A stretch of DNA of 64,000 nucleotides, taken from Cryomorphaceae bacterium. GTDB taxonomy: Bacteria > Bacteroidota > Bacteroidia > Flavobacteriales > UBA7430. The notes under the pieces are model-generated. The model did not search any database, was not told the DNA's origin, and was given only the letters and a program-made list of their open reading frames with translations. The DNA is taken from the NCBI GenBank assembly GCA_019649675.1, contig BOWN01000003.1:229325-293324 (forward strand). The letters are read 5' to 3'. A program made the translations under genes and the position numbers. Below, piece after piece: positions 39,919 to 51,071 of this stretch (the stretch's first letter is position 1; every line of letters begins with the position of its first letter).

Positions 39919-42900
39919 ATGAATAGAATGTTTAAATTTTTGCAATCGCACTGCTTGCCTTGCCATATTGGTTAAGGCGCAGTGTGATTTACCTCAACCT
40001 TACACGGGTAACACGGGTTCAAACATGACATTATTTTTGGGCTCTCAAGTAATTGATGCTCTTCCAATATCTTCTGATTCACCTTACGTTGTTGCTATTT
40101 CTACAGGTGGACTAATAGTAGGTAGCGCATCTGTCGCTTCTACTGATTTAATTGGTGGTCAACAGTCAATTGGAGTTTGGGGTGACGATACCGGAACACC
40201 CGAAATAGATGGATTATTAGCCGGTGAGAAATCACACTTCAATTAGTAGATGGTAACTCCTTGTATGATTTAAATTTAACTTTTGGAGGACCTAATACAT
40301 ATACAACTAACGGCATTTTACCCGTAATTGGTGGTACTGCTGAATTAATTTGTTCAGATTCAGGCTCAGTTTCGTCATGCGAATTACCCTTAAAATATAG
40401 TGATAATACCGGGGCAAATATGACTGTTATGATCACTTCAACAGCGCTAAACTCTTTACCAATTAATAATACTAACGCATATTTAGTTGCTTATACTCCT
40501 AACAATCTACTTGTAGGCTCTGCTGATGTTTATGGTATTGCTCAAGGCTCTTCTTGCTATTTGGGGAGATGACTCATTTACTCCCTGAGCTTGATTGCAA
40601 TGGGTGATGAAAACATTTCTCAGTTAGTTGATGGAGCTAGTGTGTACGATCTTGAAACAAATATTACTTTTACAATAAATAGCATAGTACCATTATTGAC
40701 CCCAATTAATTATTCACTTTTTGTGAGTCTGATGCTCTTCCTCCTGTTTATGGCTGTACAGATGCGTCAGCATGTAACTATGATATAGATGCAAACACAG
40801 ATGATGGAACTTGTGAATATCCTGAAGAATACTATGACTGTAATGGCATCTGTTTAAATGACGTAGATGGCGATGGTGTATGTGATGAGCTAGAGATAGC
40901 TGGGTGTCAAGACCCAAGTGCAGATAATTATAACTTTTGGCAACCGACCCAGGATCTTGTGAATACTTAGGCTGTATAGATGCGTCAGCATGTAACTATG
41001 ATATGGATGCAAACACAGATGATGGTTCTTGTCAGCTCCCTGAAGAATACTATGACTGTAATGGCATCTGTTTAAATGATGTAGATGGGATGGTGTATGT
41101 GATGAGCTAGAGATAGCTGGTGTCAAGACCCAAGTGCAGATAATTATAACTCTTGGCAACCGACCCAGGATTTTGTGAATACTTAGGCTGTACAGATGCG
41201 TCTGCATGTAACTATGATATGGGAAGAAATGTAGATGATGGTTCTTGTGAATATCCTGAAGAATATTATGACTGTGATGGCATCTGTTTAAATGACGTAG
41301 ATGGCGATGGTATGTGATGAGTTAGAGATAGTTGGGTGTATGGATGTGTTTGCTAATAATTATAATTCTTTGGCAACTGACCCAGGATTTTGTGAATACT
41401 TAGGTTGTACAGATGCGTCAGCATGTAACTATGATATGGATGCAAACACAGATGATGGAACTTGTGAATATCCTGAAGAATACTATGACTGTAATGGCAT
41501 CTGTTTAAATGACGTAGATGGCGATGGTGTATGTGATGAGCTAGAGATAGCTGGGTGTCAAGACCCAAGTGCAGATAATTATAACTCTTTGGCAACCGAC
41601 CCAGGATCTTGTGAATACTTAGGCTGTACAGATGCGTCAGCATGTAACTATGATATGGATGCAAACACAGATGATGGTTCTTGTCAACTCCCTGAAGAAT
41701 ACTATGACTGTAATGGCATCTGTTTAAATGACGTAGATGGCGATGGTGTATGTGATGAGTTAGAGATAGTTGGGTGTATGGACTCCTCAGGTGGCAACTA
41801 TAATCCATTAGCAACAGATCCCGTTTTCCCTGTGTTTATTACGGATGTATGGACGTAAATGCGGATAATTTTAATTCTAATGCAAATACCCCAACACCTG
41901 CTTCATGTATATATTATGGTTGTACTGATCCGTCTGCATTAAATTATGATTCTACGCAAATTAGATGACGGGTCTGTATTTATAATGTTGCTGATTTTGC
42001 TGTGTATTACCCGATAACTATTCAGGTGTAATTACCGGATCCAATATGAATATTTTAATTACTTCTGAATTTACTAGTCAAATTCAAATTGTTAGTGATG
42101 ATGCATATATAGTTGGTATGACTTCATCAGAAATTGTTGTTGGTTCTGCTCCAATTATACAGGTCAAATGACTTCAATTACCTTTGGGGTGATGACCAAC
42201 AAACTAGTGATGTTGATGGAGCACTTTGCTGGGAAGAAATAGTCTTTATGTTGTAGACGGTACCAATTTATATAGAATTTTGCTTTTGAGTGATATTAAT
42301 TACTCTGATAATCAAACATCTATTTTAAACGAATTTGAAGAGTTACAAACTATATGTTTAAATGGTTACTATACTCAACTGCCTTTTATGGATGTTTAGA
42401 TCCCATTGCATCTAATTATATTGAACCAATTGGTGATCCATCAGTAGATGTTAATACTGATGATGGAACATGTTTATACAATAATGATTTCAATTGCGTG
42501 TTCCCACTTGTTTACGATGGCACCGTTACGGGTATAAACATGAACATCTTATTTACCCAAGATTTCATGAACTCCTTACCAAGTTTCCAGCAAGGCTCTT
42601 ATATTGTTGCAACAAATAATAGTAATACAACATTTGGTTCTGTTGATGTTTTCGGAACAGATATTAATGCATTAACAATTTGGGGTGATGACACAGGTAC
42701 TCCAAATATTGATGGTGCAATTCAAAACGAACATATTTATTTATATTTAGTTAACGGCTACAACGTTTATAATATTAATCCTTTTGATTCTATATTATAT
42801 GAAAATAATAGTATGCTTATATTTGAAAATACAGCGGCTGTTTCAAGTGTATGTTCAAATGGTATAATTGTAAATCTAGAAGGCTGTACTGATCCATCAG

Positions 42901-43608
42901 CAATAATTACAACCCATCGGCTACTGACGATGATAACTCATGTTTATATGATGGGTGTACTTATTCTGAGTTCTATGAATTTTCAGATGATGCTTCAATA
43001 GATAACGGTGATTGTGAAAATTTAATTGTTTACGGTTGTACATGATAGCTTGTATATTGAGTTTAATCCTTAGCTACTGAAGATAAGGGTCGTGTGGATA
43101 TCTTGTTTCTAGAATACGCGAACTTGAACTATTGGAAGCTTCCTATGATTCGTTGTTATTAATATCAACTCCAATATCAGTTGATCTTTATCAAGGATGG
43201 AACCTTATCGGTTATACTTTACCTTTTGAACAAAATACAGCTGCTTGTTTTGATGAAATATCTAATAAAATACATATTGTAAAAAGTAATTGGGGTTATA
43301 TGTATTGGCCAGAATTTGGTTTTAACGGGATAGGTGATTTACTACCTGGACAAGGATATCAAGTTTTAATGCGTGAAGAAGTAAATGACTTTATGTTTAC
43401 TAATTTAGATGGTTTAAGAATTGAACTTAATGAGACTGTACCAGAATGGGTAAATGATTTACCACTTATTCATCCTAACGATATTAAAACTTTAGTAAAA
43501 GTTTTAAATAGTTTAGGTCAAGAGGTCAATCCTGAAAACCAAAACTCAGGTACAATTTTATTGTATTTGTATAATGATGGTTCTGTAACGAAAAAGATTG
43601 TACCTTAA
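39919..43608 (+). CDS. T9SS protein with GDD-type domains and 219-bp DDGSC tandem repeats (many frame changes)
   Basis: It starts at ATG 39919 (MNRMFKF; leader broken near 39945, resuming WLRAQCDLPQPYTGNTGSN). Two GDD-type beta domains (39985-40330 and 40375-40700; NMTLFLGSQVIDALPI, VGSASV, VWGDDTGTPEIDGLLAGE) are followed by five tandem 73-residue units (GCTDASACNYDMDANTDDG, EEYYDCNGICLNDVDGDGVC, DPSADNYNSLATDPGSCEYL). After further repeats come two more GDD-type domains (42020-42290 and 42490-42850; IWGDDTGTPNIDGAIQNEH), a GWNLIGY unit (43195-43400) and a sorting tail (TLVKVLNSLGQEVN...LLYLYNDGSVTKK). It follows the giant repeat gene by 28 bases and may share its transcript. A surface or secreted structural role is inferred. 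Confidence 0.75.
40761..41850 (+). repeat. Five 219-bp tandem repeats (73 codons)
   Basis: The marker gatgcgtcagcatgtaacta (or its tctgcatg variant) occurs at 40761, 40979, 41195, 41412 and 41631, spacings 218, 216, 217 and 219. Only 219 is in frame, so shorter spacings indicate missing bases. Units are nearly identical in sequence. Confidence 0.9.
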
Positions 43609-43841
43609 AAAGTAATTTTTAATCTATTCAAATTATATAACAGGGAACTTAATAACTTAAAAAAGCTTATTTGAAATTTCATATAGGTTTTTTTTTTATT
43701 AAAAATGTTTGTCATATAGATACTCCCTCAACAACTTAATTTGGTAAATTATTTATAATTAAAACATTAAAAACGTGAAGAAAATAATTGTTGTAATTTT
43801 ACAGATATAATTATTATGTTAATTTATTTAAATCTAAACAT

Positions 43842-45836
43842 ATGCATAGAATAATTTTTCTTTGGGTTTTATGTCTTGCATTATCAATAATCAAGATAAA
43901 AGCACAGGAAGTTTTACCTAAGTCCATCACCAAATCCGAAGAAGCAATTATCGATAAATACCTATCAAAATTTTCTGAAAAACCGCAACAAATCCACCAA
44001 ATTTTCCTGTTCGAACTATGGCAGAATGGGAGGAAATTAAAGCTATTACACTTAGTTGGCAAGGATATCCAGGAGTTCTTACTGAAATTGTCAGAGAAGC
44101 TGTAGAAGAAGTTGAAGTTATTATTTTCACCTCAGATGCTAGTAGCGTTGAAAATATTTTGAATAATGCAGGGGTAAATACCAATCAGGTAACATATATT
44201 AACCAATCGACTAACTCAATATGGATTAGAGATTATGGCCAACATACGGTTTATGCAAATGATGTAGGAGATCAAGTTTTGATAGACTGGATTTATAATC
44301 GACCTAGACCTCTTGATGACGAAAGTCCTGAATTGATAGCAAACTTTTAAATGGATATGAATTATACAATACAAATACAGGTAATACTCAATTGGTAAAT
44401 ACAGGTGGTAATTTCATGAGTGATGGGATGGGAAATGCATTTGCATCTAATCTAATATTAGAAGAAAATGATGGATGGGGACCTTATGGTTCAGTTAATT
44501 ATCCAAATCATAACGAAGAGGAAATTGATGATATTATGAATCAGTTCATGGGAATTGATCAATACATTAAAATGGAAACTTTGCCTTATGATGGTATTCA
44601 TCATATTGACATGCACATGAAACTGTTAAATGAAGAGACAATTTTAGTTGCGGAGTATCCACAAGGTGTTGCAGATGGACCTCAGATTGAAGAAAATATT
44701 CAATATATATTAAATAATTTCACAACGCCTTATGGTAACCCTTATACCATAATTAGAATTCCTAGTCCTCCAAGTACAAGTGGACTTTACCCAGACAATA
44801 ATGGTTATTATAGAACGTACACTAATTCTGTTTTTATCAATTCAAAAGTATTAGTACCATTTTACAGAACAGAATATGATACAATTGCTCAGAGAATATA
44901 TGAAGAAGCTCTTCCTGGATATGAAATAATAGGAATAGATTGCGACAATTCTGGTAATAATATAATATCAGCTAGTGGCGCAATTCATTGCATTACTAAA
45001 GCTGTAGGAATTGATGATCCTTTATTGATTAATCATGCTCCAATGAAAAGTATGAATTATGGTTCAAATATTCAGTTTGAAGCTTCTGCTCAACATCGTT
45101 CAGGATAGAGTCTATGGAGTTATTTTACAAAATTGGTGGTGGAAATTACTCAAGTATGATAATGAACAACATTCAAGATAATAATTATATTTGTGAGGTT
45201 ACTGGAATTCCTGCAAATACAGAAATCGAGTATTACTTTAAGGCAACAGCTTTGAGTGGTAAAGTTATAAATCGTCCAATAGTAGCGCCACAGGGAGGAT
45301 ATAAATTTTCAATAGAATTGTCATATCCATCTTCTCAAAGTATTGAATTAAATAATGGGTGGAATTTAATTTCATCGTATTTAAATTTAAATCAATCGGT
45401 TGAAGAAATTTTCACACCTATAGAAGAAAATATAGTGATTGTTAAAAATATTTATGGGATAGCATATCTTCCAGAATGGGACTTCAATGGAATTGGTGCA
45501 TTTAATTCTCTTGAAGGATATTTTGTAAAAACTACTTCAAATACCATTCTTAATATTAATGGTTCATTTCTTTTGCCAGAAGAAAATCCTATTACTTTAA
45601 ATAATGGATGGTCAGCAATTTCATATTTAAGAACTGATATGGTAGCTGCTGATTTGGTCTTTGCAGAAATTGTAAATGATAATAATTTAGTGATTGTCAA
45701 AAATCACCTAGGACAAGCTTATCTCCCAGATTGGGACTTTAATGGTATAGGAAATTTAATTCCTGGTCAAGGGTATCAAGTAAAAGTAAATCAATCAGAT
45801 GAGTTACTTTACTTGCCAATTAATCAAGCATATTAA
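43842..45836 (+). CDS. Secreted agmatine/peptidylarginine-deiminase-family enzyme (three frame changes)
   Basis: Signal peptide MHRIIFLWVLCLALSIIKIK begins at 43842. The catalytic domain is of the Porphyromonas-type peptidylarginine deiminase / agmatine deiminase family: RTMAEWEEIKAITLSWQGYP, NSIWIRDYGQ (Asp of W-x-R-D), NTGGNFMSDGMG, HHIDMHMKLL (His-x-Asp) and the nucleophile Cys in SASGAIHCITKAVG. The enzyme converts arginine side chains or agmatine to citrulline products. A beta-sandwich linker (about 45050-45320) and two GWNLISY/GWSAISY...FNGIG units (45335-45815) follow, and the protein ends there without a T9SS tail. Frames change near 44005, 44347 and 45106, each explained by one missing base. 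The added C-terminal modules favour an extracellular protein substrate; that is inference. Confidence 0.85.
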
Positions 45837-45862
45837 ACTAATAATTAAAAAATTCATTTATC

Positions 45863-46936
45863 ATGAGAAAACTTTTTTTACTTCTTATTCCCTCATTGTG
45901 TATGTCACAAACAACTATTACTAACGACTTATTTTTTGATGGGATGGAAAGAGAATACATTGTTTACATTCCTGAAAGTTATGATGGTCAAAAAGAATTC
46001 CCTTTGATGTTTAATTTTCATGGTGGAGCTGGTTATGCTAGTGATTTTATATACACAAACGATATGAGATCTATTGCAGATACCGCTGACTTTATAGCAG
46101 TTTATCCTCAAGGAGCAATTAATACAATAGAAGATGGAGGCTCAGGAACAACTTCATGGCTTCATAAAGCACCAACTGATCACGATGATATTTATTTTGT
46201 TGAAGCAATTATAGATGCAATGAGTTTAGAATATTCGATTGACCAGAGTCGTATATATGCATGTGGCTATTCTGAGGGTGCTATTATTTCTTACGAATTG
46301 GGCTGTCGATTAAATAGTAAAATTGCAGCTTTTGCAGCAGTTTCTGGAAGTATGCTTGATAATTATTACAGAGATGATATCTATGGATGGGGTCCTTGTA
46401 CTCCTGTTCACCCGACGGGTATGATGCTTATACCTGGAACAATTGACGGGAGTCCACATTCTTTATACGAAGGACTTTCTTATGGTGATATGCCACTCTA
46501 TATGTCGGCAAATGACATTACAAATTACTGGTCTAATTACAACAATACAGATATAAATCCAGTTGTAACTGATGTAGTAAATAGTGCACCTAATGACGGA
46601 AGTACTGTTGAAAGAAAACTATGGTTAAATGGAGATAACTGTGTTTCTATTCAAGAGTTAAAAGTAATTAATGGAGATCATGACTGGCCCGGATCTTTTG
46701 GAAATATGGACATAAATGCAACAGAAGAAATATGGAACTTTGTTTCACAATTTAACTTGGAAGGACAAATTGATTGTGACCCACTATCAACTGATGAAAT
46801 AAAAAATTCAATTGATAATAAAGAACTTATTCAGGTAATAGATGTATTAGGAAGAAAAGTTTTAAATCATCAATGTAATAATCAAATTCTATTTTACATT
46901 TATGATGATGGTAGTGTAGAAAAAATCAAACAATAA
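45863..46936 (+). CDS. T9SS-secreted PHB-depolymerase/feruloyl-esterase-like hydrolase
   Basis: This intact 357-residue enzyme has signal peptide MRKLFLLLIPSLCMSQ. It has MEREYIVYIPESYDGQKEFP, the oxyanion segment MFNFHGGAGYASDF, VYPQGAINTIEDGGSGTTSW, nucleophile elbow YACGYSEGAIISYELGCRL (Ser in GYSEG), an acid region near GTIDGSPH, and GDHDWPGSFGN with the catalytic histidine. These are marks of the LpqC/feruloyl esterase group (esterase family 1-like). The tail LIQVIDVLGRKVLN...LFYIYDDGSVEK is a T9SS type A signal. It begins 26 bases after the deiminase and is probably cotranscribed. Candidate substrates are polyesters or acylated polysaccharides; not determined. Confidence 0.88.
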   Translation: MRKLFLLLIPSLCMSQTTITNDLFFDGMEREYIVYIPESYDGQKEFPLMFNFHGGAGYASDFIYTNDMRSIADTADFIAVYPQGAINTIEDGGSGTTSWLHKAPTDHDDIYFVEAIIDAMSLEYSIDQSRIYACGYSEGAIISYELGCRLNSKIAAFAAVSGSMLDNYYRDDIYGWGPCTPVHPTGMMLIPGTIDGSPHSLYEGLSYGDMPLYMSANDITNYWSNYNNTDINPVVTDVVNSAPNDGSTVERKLWLNGDNCVSIQELKVINGDHDWPGSFGNMDINATEEIWNFVSQFNLEGQIDCDPLSTDEIKNSIDNKELIQVIDVLGRKVLNHQCNNQILFYIYDDGSVEKIKQ

Positions 46937-47055
46937 CATTCCAATACAAAGCTATTTTTTTTCATATTAGACATTACAAATTTTGAATTAAACACTTTAA
47001 GTACTTGATAAAGATGTGTAATTTTGCATTATTTAATTTGAAAACTCATAGTCGT

Positions 47056-47700
47056 ATGAAAAGTCAGCTTTTGATTATTCTATTTTTAATTAATATCTTT
47101 TCTGTTAAAAGTCAAGAAAACAATGTAGGAAATTGGCTAATATACTTCGGTAATAAGGACTTAAATTCTAAATTAAATTGGCATCACGAAATTCAATATC
47201 GTAACTATAATTTACTCGGAGAACTTGAACAATTGCTGATTAGAACAGGACTAGGATATAATGTAAAATGAATATAACAATATTTATTGGGATATGGTTT
47301 TATTGACAGTCGCAACATATTCTTTGAAACAAATGAAATAATAAAAGTCAATGAAAACAGAATCTATCAGCAATTCATTTCAAAACAGCTATTGGTAAAA
47401 TAAAAGTTCAACACAGGTATCGCTTTGAACAGAGGTTTATGAGGATGATTTTAAACTCCGATATCGTATTCTTAAGTTTAATTTACCATTAAAAAAAGGG
47501 AAAGAAAATATTACATTCTGTATAATGAAATTTTATTAATTCAAATGAAGAAATACATTTGATCGAAATAGAATTTATGGAGGTCTAGGTTATAAATAAA
47601 TTCAAATATAAATTCGAGATGGGTTACATGAATAAAAATATTTAAAATTCCCCCAGAGATCAATTTAATTAATTTGTTTTTTTTTAAAAATTCAACTAAA
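47056..47700 (+). CDS. DUF2490-like outer-membrane barrel protein (many frame changes)
   Basis: The start MKSQLLIILFLINIFSVKSQ is a signal peptide. It is followed by NVGNWLIYFGNKDLNSKLNW, HHEIQYRNYNLLGELEQLLI and RTGLGYNVK before the frame breaks at 47271. The later frames continue with LLGYGFIDSRNIFFETNE, RIYQQFISKQLL, HRYRFEQRF, FKLRYRILKFNLPLKKGKEN, NRIYGGLGYKINSN and MGYMNKN. This order (HHEIQ..., QLLIRTGLGY, HRYRFEQRF, RYR...LPL) is typical of DUF2490 barrel proteins of Bacteroidetes, about 220 residues long. The end coordinate is approximate. Function is unknown. Breaks increase towards its 3' end, where base quality seems to fall. Confidence 0.65.
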
Positions 47701-47785
47701 TTTTTATTAAAAAAGTTTTAATGACTTTTAAACAAAAATTTCATTAAAATATTGAAATTTTTAACTACACCCCTAAAATAAAACT

Positions 47786-49735
47786 ATGAAACCAAAATCC
47801 CTTTTTTTTTTTATTTTTTAAATTCTTTCTTGATTTTGGTCAATGACTATTAAGATGCAACTGATTGTCAATGTTTAGATCCAATCAATTAGATTGTGAC
47901 TTACTCCCAGACTTTCAAGTTTCTTGGTTGGATTTGAAAGGTTGCCAAGGGGGCCCAAAGAATATACAAAAAGGTAAGGAGAAATAATGGTCGATTAAGA
48001 ATTAGTGTTTCAACCCCAAAACGGGACAGGGGCCCTTAACAAAAAGAGGTTGGACGAGGTACAGAACTTTATATGTGAATGAACAAACCAAATATATGAT
48101 CCTTATTCTGGGGTTGAATAAAATTGTGATAATGGACTTGATGCTCAACAAATAATTTGGAAACGTATTTACCACAGGAATGCTGAGGAAGATGTCTTAT
48201 ATGACAGAGAAGCGGTAATGACTTATCACCAACACATGGTCATAATCACACAAATGATTGGATTTTTTACCTCGAAAAAGATGATACTGAACCTGATCCA
48301 GAAAGGGGCCTATAGTATCTGATGGGCAAAATTAGGTTTTGCTATGATTATAATACATGTAGTCCTGACCCAGATTCCACTCCATAAATAATCAATTGCT
48401 CGAGATTTTTCCCGGGCACTGTAGAGATGATAATACAATTATGGATAGGAAAAGGCCTTTACAATGAAGACTTCCCAACTTTGGGCTCGGTGGAGGCAAT
48501 ATGGTTGTTCCGAAGTTGAGCAAGGAAATTTTTTCTGGTTTGGTTGATTTTATGGGGAATGGCTTGAGTGAACAATGGATAAATATTGATCCAAACTTAT
48601 GTAATGGAAATTATTGGATTGTTGGAATTGCAGATCCCAAACTATTTTTTAGAGGAAAATGATGAAATAATTACACGCAAATTTCCGTAACCCTTTATCT
48701 TCAAAATGAAAGTTCTACATCAACTATTAATGTACGGGGGATGTTGAAATATGTAAGGGGATGATATTGAACTAACAGCAAAATTTTGGGATTCTTATTA
48801 TGGAGTACTGGAGAAACTACTCAATCAATCAAGTCAATGAATCTGGAATTATCCTGAACAGTTCAAAATTCAATTGCTCTTTGTTACGGATCTGCGAAAC
48901 CAATGTATCTGAAGTTCGAGTTGATGCACCTTCAATTTAAAATCCAATTTCATCATCTTGCTAGGAGAACAATTTCTATTGAACTTGATGTAGAAGGGTG
49001 CAAATTGGTAAATGAAATCAAGAGCTCAAATTTTTACCGGAAACATTAATTACTTCCTGTATAGAAGGGAAGATATTCATTTATATGCAAGTCAAATTCC
49101 TAAAACTGAGAGTGATAATGTTGGCAAACAACCACAGGTTCAAACTCCTACAGTGGTGAGCAATAAATTCTTATCTAATATTTAATGCAAATAGAAATTT
49201 CATTTAAACTCCTAGATGTTTTTTCAGACAGTCAATATCTGGAAATAGAACATTGAATTGAGGAAATGATTTAAATCAAGTATTAATTGATACAACTGTT
49301 TACATTTCGGTGATGGACAAATTGAATTGGGATATTCCAGAAGGACTCAACTACAGGGTGAACAAAAATCAAAATGAACCCTTTCAAATTTTGGATTTGA
49401 AAATCCCATGTTAAAGATGTAATGAAATACTCTTATCCATATATTATCGAAAAAAGTAGTTAAATACTGACTCAAATATGGTAACGAATACTACTATTTT
49501 TACAATGGCAAATAAGTTGGATAATTCAAATTGTGAATCAGAGGAATTTTTAGAAATTAATATCGATGCAATTGAATGTCACACTAATATTGAAGAAATA
49601 AATTCAAATGAAGATATATTAATCGGAATCTATGATTTAGTAGGAAGAAAAATGCATAACGAATTAAATGAACTTCCTTTTGGTGTATATATTTTAAAGT
49701 ACGAAGGAAAATCAGTAAAAGTTATAAAAAATTAA
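47786..49735 (+). CDS. Lysyl-oxidase-like secreted protein with T9SS tail (heavily frameshifted)
   Basis: Reading across frames gives a leader (MKPKSLFF...), CLDPIN/DCDLLPDFQVSWLDLKG, NCDNGLDAQQIIWKRIYHRN, a histidine cluster HGHNHTNDWIFY (48226-48275), KLGFCYDYNTCSPDPDS, EIFPGHCRDDNT, YGCSEVEQG, VDFYGEWL, QWINIDPNLCNGNYWIVGIA and DPNYFLEENDE. This order (His cluster, KLGFC, G-CSEV-QGI, DIYG..L..QWI.I....G.YWI...DP...L.E.DE.NN) is that of bacterial lysyl oxidase homologs, copper quinone enzymes that oxidise lysine side chains. A PKD/Ig-like part (DVEICKGDDIELTA, WSTGETTQSI) and an intact tail IGIYDLVGRKMHNELNELPF (49478-49735) follow. Whether the copper site and LTQ lysine/tyrosine are intact cannot be judged at this base quality. 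Confidence 0.7.
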
Positions 49736-49740
49736 AGTTT

Positions 49741-51011
49741 ATGAAACGTCATCTTATTGTTTGCTTAGTTTGTTTTACAAGTTTAAATACATTTGCACAA
49801 ATTACTGTTGGAAATACGACACTTCAAGTAAGAGAAGTGATTGGAAACTTAGATATCCCATGGGAAATAAAATGGGGTTATGATGGGTTCATTTGGATGA
49901 CAGAAAGACCAGGAATTGTAAGTAGAGTGAATGTTGAAACGGGTGAAAAAATGTCATTCTAGATATTCAAAACACTGTTTACTCAGGAAACAACGAAGCA
50001 GGTTTGCTTGGGATGGAATTTCATCCTGAATTTTCAACAAATCATATTTTATTTATGACCTATACCTTTATTCAAGGAAATCAAATAAAAGAACGTTTAT
50101 CATCTTTTACCTACAATATAAATTCTGAAACGCTTGAAAATGAACAAATTCTACTTAATAATATTAATGGTTACACTACTCATATTGGAAGTAGAATTCT
50201 TGCCCTTGAAGATTTAACTATTTTAATCTCTACAGGTGATGCTCAAGATCAACCTGCCTCTCAAGATGTAGATGAATTGACAGGTAAAATTTTAAGAATG
50301 GATATTTCGGAAAATAATTTTGGGGGAATACCTGCTGATAATCCTATCCCTAACTCTTATGTTTTGGTCTTGGGGCCATAGAAATGCTCAAGGGCTCGAA
50401 TTAGCACCAAATGGGATAATATATAGCTCTGAGCATGGACCTACCACAGATGATGAATTAAATATTTTGGTCCCAAACAGAAATTATGGTTGGCCTTATG
50501 TTCAAGGCTTTTGTGATGAACCTACTGAAACCGACTTTTGCGAGCAAAATAATGTAGTTGAACCTTTGGTAAATTGGACTCCTACAATTGCCCCATCAGA
50601 TATCATATGGTACGATCATCCGGCTATTCCAGAGTTTCAAAATACTTTATTGATGACAGTACTTAAGAATAAAATGTTGGTTCGATTTGAGTTCTCTGAA
50701 GATGGACAATCGGTTACCAATGAAACAGAATTCTTTCAATATGAATGGGGTAGGTTAAGAGATATTTGCGTAAGTCCTGATGGAAAAATTTATCTTGCTA
50801 CCAATGGAAATACATGGCCTAGTCAACCCCCTAACGAGATTATTGAATTATCTAACGCAAACTATAATGTCGATGTTACAGAAATAAATCAAAAGCTAAT
50901 AAAAAATAAAAATATTTTAATCTGTTAGGAAAGACAATTACACATCCTAGTAAAAGTGGAATATATCTAATTTTATATGATGACGGAACTGTAGAAAAAC
51001 ATATTAAATAG
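49741..51011 (+). CDS. PQQ-type glucose/sorbosone dehydrogenase, T9SS-secreted (frame changes)
   Basis: Signal peptide MKRHLIVCLVCFTSLNTFAQ leads into a six-bladed propeller of the GSDH family (soluble quinoprotein glucose dehydrogenase-like): LDIPWEIKWGYDGFIWMTER, PGIVSRVN, LLGMEFHPEFSTNHILFMTY, the active-site histidine region TTHIGSRILALED, ISTGDAQDQPASQ, GKILRMDIS, VWSWGHRNAQGLE, SSEHGPTTDDELNIL and NRNYGWPYVQG. The C-terminus IYLILYDDGTVEKHIK ends a T9SS tail. Frames change near 49965, 50365 and 50925; the last switch places the stop at 51009-51011. It would oxidise sugars or polyols outside the cell, passing electrons onward. It starts 5 bases after the lysyl-oxidase-like gene. Confidence 0.85.
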
Positions 51012-51071
51012 ATATTTAATTTCTCGTTAATATAGCCACTCATAAGAGTGTTTTTAACATTTGAATTCTAA

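Noticed and set aside
40761..41850. Regular repeats as a possible CRISPR array
   Set aside because: The period is 219 bp with no unique spacers, the units code for a clear protein repeat, and no cas genes are present.
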